Source: Luteimonas salinisoli (GTDB lineage Bacteria > Pseudomonadota > Gammaproteobacteria > Xanthomonadales > Xanthomonadaceae). Taken from it: a DNA stretch of 64,000 nt. Below, piece by piece: positions 18,744-27,893 of this stretch. Under the pieces are notes generated by a model that was not told the DNA's origin, ran no database searches, and saw nothing but the letters and a program-made list of their open reading frames with translations. Location: assembly GCF_013425525.1 (NCBI RefSeq), contig NZ_JACCKA010000073.1:1-64000 (forward strand), read 5' to 3'. Both the position numbers and the translations under genes were made by a program. Each line of letters begins with the position of its first letter. Within the stretch, counting starts at the first letter, position 1.

Positions 18744-19502
18744 TCAGGCCTTGTAGCCGTCGTGGATCGCGACGATGCCGCCGGTGAGGTTGCGGTAGCC
18801 GCAGCGGGCGAACCCGGCCGCTTCCATCATCGACTTCAGCTCGTCCTGCGGCGGATGCCTGCGGATCGATTCGGCCAGGTAGCGGTAGCTGTCGGCATCG
18901 CTGGCGAACAGCGCGCCCAGCCGCGGCAGCACCTGGAAGGAGTGGAAGTCGTAGACGGGCCGGAACCAGTCCGCCCGCACCCGCGAGAACTCCAGCACTC
19001 GCGCCTGCCCGCCCACCTTGAGCACCCGCAGCATCTCGCGCAGCGCGGCGTCCTTGTCGGTGACGTTGCGCAGGCCGAATGCGATCGTGACCAGGTCGAA
19101 GCTGGCATCGGGGAACGGCAGGGTCTCGGCGTTGCACTGCACGTAGTCGAAGCCGCGCACCAGGCCGCGGTCGGTCATGCGGTCGCGGCCGGTGCGCAGC
19201 ATGGCGCCGTTGATGTCGCCCAGCACCAGCGCGCCGTCCTCGCCGACCCGCTCGCGCAGCAGCGCGGCGATGTCGCCGGTGCCGCCTGCCAGGTCCAGCA
19301 CCCGGTCGCCGCGTTTGGCCTGCGCGGTGGCGACGAAGTAGCGCTTCCAGACCCGATGGATGCCCAGGCTCATCAGATCGTTCATCAGGTCGTAGCTGCC
19401 GGCCACCGAGGAGAACACTTCGCCCACCAGCTTCTGCTTCTCGGCCGCGGGGACCTCGCGGTAGCCGAAATGGGTGGTGCCGGTCTTGTCGGATGCGCTC
19501 AT
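18744..19502 (-). CDS. ubiE: Ubiquinone/menaquinone biosynthesis C-methyltransferase UbiE
   Basis: A 252-residue SAM-dependent methyltransferase that C-methylates the benzoquinol ring in ubiquinone (and demethylmenaquinol) synthesis. Motif I is VLDLAGGTGDIAALL, and the UbiE signature stretches YDLMNDLMSLGIHRVWK and GFDYVQCNAETLPFPDASFD are present, as is the C-terminal RNLTGGIVAIHDGYKA. Length is normal. It is convergent with the sugE gene, with 10 bases between stops, and divergent from the GNAT gene at 19616. Confidence 0.95.
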   Translation of the reverse strand: MSASDKTGTTHFGYREVPAAEKQKLVGEVFSSVAGSYDLMNDLMSLGIHRVWKRYFVATAQAKRGDRVLDLAGGTGDIAALLRERVGEDGALVLGDINGAMLRTGRDRMTDRGLVRGFDYVQCNAETLPFPDASFDLVTIAFGLRNVTDKDAALREMLRVLKVGGQARVLEFSRVRADWFRPVYDFHSFQVLPRLGALFASDADSYRYLAESIRRHPPQDELKSMMEAAGFARCGYRNLTGGIVAIHDGYKA

Positions 19503-19615
19503 GGGCGGATTATCGCATCACGGGTCCGGCCGCGCCGGCGCGCGGCGCCGGACGCTCGGCGTCCAGCGCCGAGACGGAGCGCTCGCCAGCCGCCGGCGGC
19601 TGGCATCATGCGCGC

Positions 19616-20104
19616 ATGGACCCGTCGCCCTCCCTGCGCTGGCAGACCCGGCGCTTTCGCGAACTCGACCTCGATGCGCTGTATGCCGTGCTGCGCCTGC
19701 GCGCCGAGGTGTTCGTGGTCGAGCAGCGCTGCGCCTATCTCGACCCCGACGGCAAGGACCGCCATCCCGACGCCCTGCATCTGCTGGGACTGGCGGCCGA
19801 CGGCGCCCTGGCGGCCTATCTGCGCATCCTGCCGGCGGGCGTGTCGTACCCCGAGCCCAGCATCGGCCGGGTGGTCACCGCGCCCGGCCATCGCGGCCGC
19901 GGCCTGGGCGACCCGCTGCTGCGCGAGGCCCTGCGCGAAATCGAACGCCGCTGGCCGGGCACGGACGTGCGGATCGGCGCGCAGGCGCACCTGGGCGACT
20001 ATTACGGCCGCCACGGCTTCGTGGCGGATTCCGAACCGTATCTGGAAGACGGCATCGCGCACATCGACATGATGCGCCGCGCCGGTGGAGAATCGAGTCC
20101 ATGA
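19616..20104 (+). CDS. GNAT-family N-acetyltransferase (ElaA type)
   Basis: A 162-residue GNAT-fold acyltransferase resembling ElaA: it contains LDALYAVLRLRAEVFVVEQ and the DGKDRHPDALHLLG stretch. The acetyl-CoA loop is VVTAPGHRGRGLGDPLL, and the C-terminal YYGRHGFVADSEPYLEDGI closes the fold. The natural substrate of ElaA-type enzymes is not established. I use the ATG at 19616 because it begins the conserved region. The stop overlaps the ATG of the cytosine deaminase gene (ATGA), so the two are co-translated. Confidence 0.9.
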   Translation: MDPSPSLRWQTRRFRELDLDALYAVLRLRAEVFVVEQRCAYLDPDGKDRHPDALHLLGLAADGALAAYLRILPAGVSYPEPSIGRVVTAPGHRGRGLGDPLLREALREIERRWPGTDVRIGAQAHLGDYYGRHGFVADSEPYLEDGIAHIDMMRRAGGESSP

Positions 20105-20553
20105 ACGCGCCCGACTACGCCGCGATGCTCGAGGTCGCCATCGCCGAGGCCCGCCAGGGCCTGGCCGAGGGCGGCATCCCGATCGGCGCCGCCCTGTTCC
20201 ATCGCGACGGCCGCCTGCTCGGCCGTGGCCGCAACCGCCGCGTGCAGGAGAGCGACCCGTCGGTGCACGGCGAGACCGACGCTTTCCGCAAGGCCGGCCG
20301 CCAGCGCAGCTACCGCGACACCATCATGGTGACCACCCTGGCGCCGTGCTGGTACTGCAGCGGCCTGGTCCGGCAATTCGGCATCGGCACCGTGGTGATG
20401 GGCGAATCGGTGAACTTCCAGGGCGGGGCGGACTGGCTGCGCGAGCACGGGATCGACGTGGTCGACCTCGACGACGGAACCTGCATCCGCATGCTCGGCG
20501 ACTGGATCGCCGCCCACCCCGAGGTGTGGAACGAGGACATCGGCGAGGACTGA
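20101..20553 (+). CDS. Cytosine deaminase-like nucleobase deaminase (yeast FCY1 type)
   Basis: A 150-residue zinc deaminase of the cytidine-deaminase fold. Zinc ligands and the proton shuttle are H56 and E58 in HGETD and C83/C86 in PCWYC. The C-terminal half (GESVNFQGGADWLREHG, then a terminal NEDIGED) resembles the small fungal cytosine deaminase, not the larger amidohydrolase-type bacterial CodA. It would convert cytosine to uracil plus ammonia in pyrimidine salvage; isocytosine or related bases are also possible. It overlaps the GNAT gene by four bases. Confidence 0.83.
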   Translation: MNAPDYAAMLEVAIAEARQGLAEGGIPIGAALFHRDGRLLGRGRNRRVQESDPSVHGETDAFRKAGRQRSYRDTIMVTTLAPCWYCSGLVRQFGIGTVVMGESVNFQGGADWLREHGIDVVDLDDGTCIRMLGDWIAAHPEVWNEDIGED

Positions 20554-20637
20554 GGCGCTGCGGCGCCCGGTCCTCGTTTGCAATCCGCTTCACATCGCGT
20601 GCGCAGACTCGGCGCCGGTCTTTCACTGGAGTCTCCG

Positions 20638-21771
20638 ATGCCGTTCGCCCGATTCGCATCACCGTTCGTCCTGGTCGCCATGCTGATCCTGGCCGCGCTC
20701 CCGCCCGTCAACGCCACTGCCGACGGCAGGGTCCTCATCGTCGTCAGCGGGGAAGGCCGCGACCAGGGCAGGAGCCGCCCCGGTTTCGAGATGGAGGAGC
20801 TCTCGCAGGCCTGGGCGATCTTCCGCGACAACGGCCTGGAGGCGGACATCGCCAGTCCCCGCGGCGGCGCCGTCGAAGCCGACCGGTTCGACCCCGCCGA
20901 GGCCTTCAACGCGCGCTTCCTGGCCGATGCGACGGCCCAGGCGAGGCTGGCCGACACCCTTCCGACGGCCGCCGCGCGCGCGGAAGACTACGCCGCGATC
21001 TACATCGTCGGCGGCAAGGGGGCGATGTTCGACCTGCCGCGCGACCCGTCGCTCGCCATGCTGGTGGCCGCGATCCACGACCGTGGCGGCGTCGTCGCGG
21101 CGGTCTGCCATGGCCCGGCGGCGCTGATCGACGTGCGCCTGGCGGATGGCAGCCCGCTGGTTGCCGGCCGCGCGCTCACCGGCTTCACCAACGAGGAGGA
21201 AGCGGTGTTCGGCAAGCGCTGGGCCGCGGAGTTCCCGTTCCTGCTCGAGGACGCCATGCGCGAGCGCGGCGCCCGCTGGCAGGAAGCGCCGTTGATGATG
21301 CCGAAGCTGGTCGTCGACGGCCGCCTGATCACCGGGCAGAACCCCTACTCCACCATCGCGGTGGCCGAGGCGATCGTCGGCGCCACCGGCCGCGTCCCGG
21401 TAGCGCGCACGCCATCGCGCGACGAACGCAGCATGGCGCTGGTGGAACGCCTGCTGGCAGGCGATGGCGAGGCCGCCCGCACGGCACTGGCGGCCGACCC
21501 CGCCGGCCACCACGTCGAGCTGATCGCGCTGCTGGGGTTCTACCAGTTGCAGTCGGCGCAGGACCAGGCCGCGGTCCGCGATGCGCTGACGGTGATGGAG
21601 CTGGCCGTCCCGCACTTCAGCGACCCGCGCCTGATGGTCGGCATCGCCGAGGGGCACTGGCGGCTCGGGCGCGCCGGGCAGGCGCGGGAGCTGCTGCGCG
21701 GGGTGCTCTCGGACGATCCGGCGATGACCGAAGCCAGCGAACTGCTGGCGCGCATCGACGGCGAGCGATGA
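20638..21771 (+). CDS. Exported DJ-1/PfpI-like protein with helical C-terminal extension
   Basis: A 377-residue protein. A signal peptide (about residues 1-29, ending near NATA) precedes a DJ-1/PfpI fold of the Hsp31-like class. VLIVVSGEG begins the fold, and the nucleophile elbow AAVCHGPAA carries C157 and H158. YIVGGKGAMFDLP and NEEEAVFGKRWAAEFPFLLED are typical of this class. Residues from about 265 form a TPR-like helical tail (YQLQSAQDQ, LMVGIAEGHWRLGRAGQARELL) not normally found in the family. Hsp31-class proteins act as glyoxalase III or chaperones; an exported, helically extended form suggests envelope stress handling (inference). Its stop overlaps the response-regulator ATG, so it is translationally coupled to a two-component system. 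Confidence 0.82.
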   Translation: MPFARFASPFVLVAMLILAALPPVNATADGRVLIVVSGEGRDQGRSRPGFEMEELSQAWAIFRDNGLEADIASPRGGAVEADRFDPAEAFNARFLADATAQARLADTLPTAAARAEDYAAIYIVGGKGAMFDLPRDPSLAMLVAAIHDRGGVVAAVCHGPAALIDVRLADGSPLVAGRALTGFTNEEEAVFGKRWAAEFPFLLEDAMRERGARWQEAPLMMPKLVVDGRLITGQNPYSTIAVAEAIVGATGRVPVARTPSRDERSMALVERLLAGDGEAARTALAADPAGHHVELIALLGFYQLQSAQDQAAVRDALTVMELAVPHFSDPRLMVGIAEGHWRLGRAGQARELLRGVLSDDPAMTEASELLARIDGER

Positions 21772-22457
21772 CCCGGGAACCGCTGCGGATCCTGGTGATC
21801 GAGGACAGCCACGGGCTGCGCGCTTCGATCGGCGCGCTGCTCGAGGCCCACGGCCATCGTGCCGACTTCGCCGCCGATGGCCGTGGCGGCCTGGAACTGG
21901 CCCTGGCCGATCCGCCGGACGTGCTGGTGCTCGACCTCGGGCTGCCGGGACTGGACGGCCTGCGCGTGTGCGCGGCGCTGCGCGAACGCGCCGACCGCCA
22001 CGTGCCGGTACTGATGCTGACCGCGCGCGATGCGCTCGACGACCGCCTGCGCGGGTTCGAGGCCGGCGCCGACGACTACCTGGTCAAGCCGTTCGCGGGC
22101 GAGGAACTGCTGGCGCGCTGCCTGGCGCTGTCGCGCCGGCATCGGGCCGGCGAGCCGCATCTGCTGCGCGTGGGTCCGCTCGCCATCGACCGCCGCAGCG
22201 CCACCGCCCATCGCGACGGGCGACCGCTGGAGCTGCAGCAGACGCCCTACCGGATTCTGCTCGCACTGGCCGAGGCCTGGCCGCGCACACTGACGCGCTC
22301 GGAACTGGTGCAGCGGCTGTGGGGCGACGAGGTGCCGCCGTCCGACCCCCTGCGCTCGCATCTGTACCTGCTGCGCCAGGCGCTCGACCGGCCCTTCGAC
22401 ACGCCGATGCTCAAGACGGTCCACGGCGTCGGCTTCAAGCTGGATGCAGACGCATGA
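21768..22457 (+). CDS. OmpR/PhoB-type response regulator
   Basis: A 229-residue response regulator. The receiver domain (residues 7-118) has the acidic pocket IED, the phospho-acceptor D56 in VLVLDLGLPG, the conserved LTARD threonine and the lysine in DYLVKPF. The C-terminal winged helix (about 135-226) carries ELQQTPYRILLAL and VHGVGFKL. It overlaps the preceding DJ-1/PfpI gene and the following histidine-kinase gene by four bases each, so the three form one tight unit. Its targets are unknown. Confidence 0.92.
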   Translation: MTREPLRILVIEDSHGLRASIGALLEAHGHRADFAADGRGGLELALADPPDVLVLDLGLPGLDGLRVCAALRERADRHVPVLMLTARDALDDRLRGFEAGADDYLVKPFAGEELLARCLALSRRHRAGEPHLLRVGPLAIDRRSATAHRDGRPLELQQTPYRILLALAEAWPRTLTRSELVQRLWGDEVPPSDPLRSHLYLLRQALDRPFDTPMLKTVHGVGFKLDADA

Positions 22458-23749
22458 GCGCGCCGCGCCGCGGCCTGCACCGGCGGGTGATGCTCATGCT
22501 CACCGGCTTCACTCTCGGCGTGGCGGCGCTGTTCGGCGCCTACGCGATCACGTTCATGTACGCGGTCGAGGACCGTTTCTTCGAGGCGCAACTGGAGGAC
22601 GAAGCCGCCTGGCAGCTGCGCCAGCGCGCCGCGACCGGCGCCTGGGCCGTCCCGCGCAGCGCGCACGTCCGGCTGCACGAGGACGCGGCCGAGCTGCCGG
22701 ACGAGGTGCGGACGGTGCTGGAGCGCGAACCGCGGCGAGTCGAGTTCCCGGGACGCGACGGCCGCCACTACCATCTGCACGCGCTCGACGACCGCAGCGG
22801 CGCGCGCGCCTGGCTGGTGGCCGAGGTGAGCGGCCAGCTGGTGGTGCGACCGATGCGCGGACGGATCCTGCAGCTGCTGGGCTGGAGCGCTGCGGCCGTC
22901 GTGCTGCTCGCGCTGCTGGCCGGCCATCGCCTGGCGCGCCGCACCACCGCGCCGCTGTCGCGGCTGGCCGCGGCGGTCGCGGACATGCGCCCCGACCGTC
23001 TGCCCGAGGCGGTCCCGGGCGGCTTCGGCGACGAAGAGACCGCCGTGCTGGCGCGCGGCCTCGACGACCTGGTGGGCCGCATCCGCGAGTTCATCGCCCG
23101 CGAACAGGAGTTCACCCGCGACGCCAGCCACGAGCTGCGCACGCCGCTGGCGGTGATCCGCAGCGCCGGCGAGCGCCTGGCGCGCGAGCCCGGCCTCGGC
23201 GACGCCGCCCGGACCCAGCTCGACCACATCCGGCAGTCGGCCGCACAGCTCGAGCAGACCGTGGACATGCTGCTGGCGCTCGCGCGGGAGGGCGACGCGC
23301 AGCCCGCCGCACCCGCCCCGCCGGCGCGCGTGCTGCCGGTGCTGGAACGGGTGGTGGTGGAGCAGGCGCCGCTGCTCGAGGACAAGGCGGTCTCCGTGGA
23401 CGTGCAGGTGGCGCCGGACGCGTCGATGCCGGTGCCGCAAGCGGTACTGCACGTGCTGCTCTCGAACCTGGTCGGCAATGCCTTCGCACATACCGCGGCC
23501 GGCGAGGTGGGCATCGCCATGGACGCCGGCACCCTGCGCATCTTCAACACCGGCCATGCGATCGAACCGGCCTTGCGCGACTCGCTGTACCAGCCCTTCG
23601 CGCGGCGCGAGGGCAGTGCGGGCTTCGGCCTCGGCCTGGCCATTGCTCGGCGGCTGTGCGCGCGCCATGGACTGGAGCTGCACGTCGACGGCGACGCCCG
23701 GGGAATCACCACGACCCTGGCGGCGGCCGGCACGCCGCCGCCCCCGTAG
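22454..23749 (+). CDS. Sensor histidine kinase
   Basis: A 431-residue membrane sensor kinase. Membrane helices lie at about residues 14-36 and 137-157 and bracket a roughly 100-residue periplasmic sensor region. A HAMP-like segment (TTAPLSRLAAAVADMR) and the dimerisation/phospho-acceptor helix with H226 in ASHELRTPLAVI follow. The ATPase domain has an N-box LLSNLVGNAFAHT, a short D-box region and a G-box GFGLGLAIARRL. It is the partner of the response regulator it overlaps. The sensed signal is unknown; the exported DJ-1/PfpI protein made from the same transcript is a possible clue. Confidence 0.92.
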   Translation: MSAPRRGLHRRVMLMLTGFTLGVAALFGAYAITFMYAVEDRFFEAQLEDEAAWQLRQRAATGAWAVPRSAHVRLHEDAAELPDEVRTVLEREPRRVEFPGRDGRHYHLHALDDRSGARAWLVAEVSGQLVVRPMRGRILQLLGWSAAAVVLLALLAGHRLARRTTAPLSRLAAAVADMRPDRLPEAVPGGFGDEETAVLARGLDDLVGRIREFIAREQEFTRDASHELRTPLAVIRSAGERLAREPGLGDAARTQLDHIRQSAAQLEQTVDMLLALAREGDAQPAAPAPPARVLPVLERVVVEQAPLLEDKAVSVDVQVAPDASMPVPQAVLHVLLSNLVGNAFAHTAAGEVGIAMDAGTLRIFNTGHAIEPALRDSLYQPFARREGSAGFGLGLAIARRLCARHGLELHVDGDARGITTTLAAAGTPPPP

Positions 23750-23850
23750 GGGCGCGCCACGCGCGCTAAAGCCGGCGCCGTCGGGCGCGCCCGGAATCGC
23801 CGCCCGTCCCGCCGGAGACCCCCGCGGGCTTCTCGGCCAATGGGCCGCTT

Positions 23851-24708
23851 CTACGAGGGAGGATGGACGGCGCTTCGACCGGCGCGAATCGGGCGGTCCG
23901 CTCCGCGCCAGAACCAGGCGCGACCTCGGATGGCGAGACCGCCGCGGCGGCGCGCGACCGCCACGGTGACGGCCACCGACAGCACGACCACGCCCAGCCG
24001 CAGCAGCGTCGCAGCCAGCGGCCCGAGGGCGTTGTCGGCGACCGCGAACAGTTCCCAGTACAGGTTCATCAGCACATGGAAGGCCACCGGCACCCACAGG
24101 TCGTAGCCCCATTCGACGTACAGCCAGGCGAACCACAGCGCGCCGAACGCGGTGAGCGCGAAGATCGCCGCCGCTTCGCCCAGCCCGTGTCCCTGCGAGA
24201 AGTGCGCCGCGCCGAAGAACGCCGCCCCTGCCAGCGCCGCCGGCAGGAATCCCCAGCCGGCGAAACGGAACAGGAACCCGAACAGGAACGCCCGGTACAG
24301 CACCTCCTCGCCGATCCCCGGCACCAGCGCGGCGCGCATCGCCGCCAGCAGCGGCCGCTCGGGCGGCGCGAACTCCGCGATCGCCATGAAACCCAGCGGC
24401 AGCACCGCGGTGCAGGCCAGCGCCAGCGCCAGCGCCGGCAGGGGCGAACGGTCCAGGCCCAGCGCGGCGAACGCGCGCCGCGGCCCGGCCAGCAGCGCGG
24501 CCAGCCCCAGCGGCACCAGCAACTGGGCGCCGTAGCCCAGCACCGCCAGCGCGCCCAGGCGCGGCCAGCCCTGCCAGTCTCCCGCTGCCTGGCGGAACAG
24601 GTCCAGATGGAAGGTGTCCAGCCACAGGAACGCGGCGAGGACGAGCAGCGCCACGCGCCATGGCAGCACGACGCGGACGGCGGATAGCGGTGCAGGCGAT
24701 GCGCTCAT
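23851..24708 (-). CDS. CPBP-family intramembrane metalloprotease
   Basis: A 285-residue polytopic membrane protein of the CPBP (CAAX protease/bacteriocin-processing, ABI) family. The three catalytic motifs are present: EE in GIGEEVLYRAFLFG, the histidine in FFGAAHFSQGH, and AFHVLMNLYWELF. Such proteins cleave peptides within membranes or act in bacteriocin self-immunity. The start is uncertain: the ATGs at 24708 and 24717 are both possible. It is convergent with the histidine-kinase gene and downstream of the AraC-type regulator on the same strand; no bacteriocin precursor was seen nearby. Confidence 0.85.
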   Translation of the reverse strand: MSASPAPLSAVRVVLPWRVALLVLAAFLWLDTFHLDLFRQAAGDWQGWPRLGALAVLGYGAQLLVPLGLAALLAGPRRAFAALGLDRSPLPALALALACTAVLPLGFMAIAEFAPPERPLLAAMRAALVPGIGEEVLYRAFLFGFLFRFAGWGFLPAALAGAAFFGAAHFSQGHGLGEAAAIFALTAFGALWFAWLYVEWGYDLWVPVAFHVLMNLYWELFAVADNALGPLAATLLRLGVVVLSVAVTVAVARRRGGLAIRGRAWFWRGADRPIRAGRSAVHPPS

Positions 24709-24767
24709 GCCCGGCATTCTGCAGGCGTCTCGTCCCATCGGCCTCTCAAAAGCCGTGGAATCGCTGC

Positions 24768-25964
24768 TCAGAACCCGGGGTCGAGGCGCGATGCGCCGGC
24801 CGCACCGGCGCCGTCCCGCACCGCCTCCCTGCCCGCACCGCCCACGCGCGCCAGCGCGGCGGCGCGGTATGCGCTCGGCGAGACGCCCTCGGCCAGCTTG
24901 AACGCGCGGTTGAACGAGGCCAGCGAGGCGAACCCGGCATCGAAGGCGATCGCCACCATCTTCTCGCCGGCGCGCGACGGATCGGCCAGCGCCTGGCGCG
25001 CGTCGGCCACGCGCCAGGCGTTGAGAAAGCTGCGGAAATGGCGCGCGCCCAGCCGATGGTTGACCAGCCGCCGCACCTCGGCCTCGGGTGCGCCCATCCG
25101 CGCGGCGAACGCCGCGAAGGTGAGTTGCGGATCGCGATGGATGCGCTCGATTTCCATCAGCTGCGTCAGCCGCGCCAGCAGGCCGCCGTCCGAGGCGTCC
25201 CCGCCGTCGAGGGACGGCGGCTCCCGTGCCGTCTCCGCGGCCGGCTCCGGCACTGCCGGGCCACGGAAAGCCAGTACGCCGGCATCGCCGCGCAGCAGCC
25301 GCCGCGCCAACTGCACGGCCAGCAGCAGGATCGCGGCGTTCTGCGTCAGCGTGAACCAGTGCGGCTTCCAGTCGAAGCCGAGCACCACGTCCACGCCCAG
25401 ATCGACCAGCAACAGCAGGGCGAACGCCGCCGACAGCCGCATCCGCGCGCGCCGGCGCGACTCGACCAGGTCGCCGTCCAGGTCGCGCCACAGGCGAAAG
25501 CCGACGTGCGCGACCATCGCGATGCCCATCGTCACCAGAACCCAGGTCGACCCGTTCCCCACCTGGCCGGGGAGCAGCAGGCCGCGGTCGAGCAGCGCGA
25601 CCAGAACCCACGCGGCCCCGCCGCCGGACTCGAGCGGCCCGAAGCGGAAATCGTCGTCGAACACGGCCAGGCAGAACCACCATAGCGGCACCGCCGCCGT
25701 ACCGCTGAGCACGCTGGCCGCCATGGCGGCGGGGCCGGAGAGCTTCAGCGCGGCATCGGGCGTATTGCCGGCCAGAAACCCGCACAGCCCCAGCGCCAGC
25801 GGCAGGAACATCCAGGCGATTCTCTCGCGCCCGGCATCGCGCACCAGCACTATCGCCACGGTGAGCAGCAGCGTGGCCGCGGCCACGCGGAGCACGACGT
25901 CCAATTCCTGCACCGGATCCCCCGCATCGCCCGCCGAAACAGCGGCATGCCGACACGTTAGCAT
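24768..25964 (-). CDS. Membrane-anchored AraC-family regulator
   Basis: A 398-residue protein. The first 235 or so residues hold about six or seven hydrophobic helices. A soluble linker and a C-terminal AraC DNA-binding domain follow, with two HTH motifs (LTFAAFAARMGAPEAEVRRL, then MVAIAFDAGFASLASFNRAF ending GVSPSAYR). Membrane-helix plus AraC proteins of this kind sense signals at the membrane and regulate nearby genes, so the CPBP gene is one possible target. The tail after the HTH is a low-complexity Ala/Gly stretch. The start is uncertain: the ATG at 25964 is listed, but a GTG at 25913 directly before the first helix is also plausible. Confidence 0.85.
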   Translation of the reverse strand: MLTCRHAAVSAGDAGDPVQELDVVLRVAAATLLLTVAIVLVRDAGRERIAWMFLPLALGLCGFLAGNTPDAALKLSGPAAMAASVLSGTAAVPLWWFCLAVFDDDFRFGPLESGGGAAWVLVALLDRGLLLPGQVGNGSTWVLVTMGIAMVAHVGFRLWRDLDGDLVESRRRARMRLSAAFALLLLVDLGVDVVLGFDWKPHWFTLTQNAAILLLAVQLARRLLRGDAGVLAFRGPAVPEPAAETAREPPSLDGGDASDGGLLARLTQLMEIERIHRDPQLTFAAFAARMGAPEAEVRRLVNHRLGARHFRSFLNAWRVADARQALADPSRAGEKMVAIAFDAGFASLASFNRAFKLAEGVSPSAYRAAALARVGGAGREAVRDGAGAAGASRLDPGF

Positions 25965-26150
25965 CGCGCCGCCGGTCGTTCCCGGGGCCCGACCCGTCGC
26001 ACCAGCGGATCGCCGACAGCACCGCCGCAGCGCGGCGCCGCGTTGACCGCGATCACACTCGACGGCCCCGCCTGCTCCATCCGCCGCCGCCGTGACGCCA
26101 ACTGCGGTACAACCGCAGGTCCGCCCGCGCCGCCAGAAGGAGACCGGCCG

Positions 26151-27878
26151 ATGCAACCTCGCCCCCAAGCGCGCAGGAAACCGCGTGCGCACCTGGCCCA
26201 CCGCGCAGCATGGCTGCTGCCGCTGGTGCTTCTGGCCACCGCCTGCACGCCGCGGGCGCGGCCCGCGCCGCCGCCGGCCGCAATCGAGACGGCCACTGCC
26301 GGACAAGGCGCAGCCGCAGCGCAGCGCAATCCCCGGGCGAAGCCGCTGCCCCCGGATGCCGCCTATCCGGAACTGTTCGCCGCGGTGCAATCGGCATGGC
26401 TGTTCGAGGACCAGAAGCTGTTCGCCGACGCGGTGCCGCGGCGCGCGCCGGCGGCGATCGAGGCCGACTACCTCGCACGGCGCGCGGAGCCGGGCTTCGA
26501 CCTCGCGCGCTTCGTCGCCACCCACTTCATCCTGCCGCAGCCCGTCGAGGCCACCGCGGTGGAACGGCACGACACCCTGCGCGCGCACATCGATGCGCTG
26601 TGGCCGCTGCTCACCCGCCGCAGCGCGCAACCGGACGCGCACGACAGCCTGCTGCCGCTGCCGCAGCCGTACGTGGTGCCGGGCGGACGCTTCCGCGAGG
26701 TGTACTACTGGGATTCGTACTTCACCATGCTGGGGCTGGTGGAGAGCGGCGAGCGCGCGCTGTCGCGGCAGATGCTCGACAACTTCGCGCATCTCATCGA
26801 TGCGTGGGGTCACGTGCCCAACGGCAACCGCAGCTACTACCTCAGCCGCTCGCAGCCACCGTTCTTTTCGCACATGGTGGCGCTGGAGGCGCGCGACGAT
26901 CCCGCGGTGCTGGTGCGCTACCTGCCGCAACTGCGGCGCGAGCACGCCTTCTGGATGGACGGCGCCGGCGAGCTCGCCCCCGGCCAGGCCGCACGGCGCG
27001 CGGTGCGCCTGCGCGACGGTAGCCTGCTCAACCGCTACTGGGACGACCGCGAGGTCCCGCGCCCCGAGTCCTTCATGCAGGACCGCGAGACCGCGGCCGA
27101 GTCCGAGCGGCCCGCCGCCGAGGTCTACCGCGATTTGCGCGCCGGCGCCGAGAGCGGCTGGGACTATTCCAGCCGCTGGCTGGACGACGGCATGCGCCTG
27201 CATACCATCCGCACCACCGCGATCGTTCCGGTGGATCTCAACAGCCTGCTGCACCACCTCGAGACCACCATCTCCACCGGCTGCGCGCGCGCCGGGGACG
27301 ATGCCTGCGAACGCGACTACCGCGAACGGGCCGAGCGGCGCGCGGCGGCCATGGCCGTGCACTTGTGGCACCCGGACGGGTACTACACCGACTACGACCA
27401 CGTGCGCGGCCGACCCCGCGACGCCCTCACCGCTGCCGCGCTGTTTCCGCTGCATGCCGCCATCGCCTCGCCGGCGCGCGCACGCAGCACAGCGGCTGCG
27501 ATGCGTAGCCACCTGCTGCAGCCGGGCGGCCTGGTCACCACCGCCGTCGACACCGGCCAGCAGTGGGACGCGCCGAACGTGTGGGCGCCGCTGCAGTGGA
27601 TCGCCGTGGACGGCCTGCACCGCTACGGCGAGGAAGCACTGGCCCGCGACATCGCCCGCCGCTTCCTGCTCAACGTGCAGACCGTTTTCGACCGCGAGCG
27701 CAAGCTGGTGGAAAAGTACGACGCCGATGGCGCGCTGCAGGGCGGCGGCGGTGGCGAATATCCCCTGCAGGACGGGTTCGGCTGGACCAACGGGGTGGTG
27801 CTGAAGCTGTTCGCGCAGTATCCCGATCTGGAGCAGACGGTCCCGTCTGAGGTCGCCCCAACCGGATCGCGGCGCTGA
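26151..27878 (+). CDS. treA: Periplasmic trehalase (glycoside hydrolase family 37)
   Basis: A 575-residue enzyme that hydrolyses trehalose to two glucose units. Family signatures are PGGRFREVYYWDSYFT and QWDAPNVWAPLQ; the second usually reads QWDxPNGWAP, so there is a Gly-to-Val change. The RAGAESGWDYSSRW stretch contains the expected catalytic aspartate, and GGGGGEYPLQDGFGWTNGV gives the C-terminal glycine-rich loop. The N terminus has a signal peptide ending in LLATAC, suggesting a lipoprotein or exported form. The ATG at 26151 is used because the upstream in-frame residues are arginine-rich and lack a signal. It is a single gene. Confidence 0.93.
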   Translation: MQPRPQARRKPRAHLAHRAAWLLPLVLLATACTPRARPAPPPAAIETATAGQGAAAAQRNPRAKPLPPDAAYPELFAAVQSAWLFEDQKLFADAVPRRAPAAIEADYLARRAEPGFDLARFVATHFILPQPVEATAVERHDTLRAHIDALWPLLTRRSAQPDAHDSLLPLPQPYVVPGGRFREVYYWDSYFTMLGLVESGERALSRQMLDNFAHLIDAWGHVPNGNRSYYLSRSQPPFFSHMVALEARDDPAVLVRYLPQLRREHAFWMDGAGELAPGQAARRAVRLRDGSLLNRYWDDREVPRPESFMQDRETAAESERPAAEVYRDLRAGAESGWDYSSRWLDDGMRLHTIRTTAIVPVDLNSLLHHLETTISTGCARAGDDACERDYRERAERRAAAMAVHLWHPDGYYTDYDHVRGRPRDALTAAALFPLHAAIASPARARSTAAAMRSHLLQPGGLVTTAVDTGQQWDAPNVWAPLQWIAVDGLHRYGEEALARDIARRFLLNVQTVFDRERKLVEKYDADGALQGGGGGEYPLQDGFGWTNGVVLKLFAQYPDLEQTVPSEVAPTGSRR

Positions 27879-27893
27879 TCGGCGGCCCCGGCG

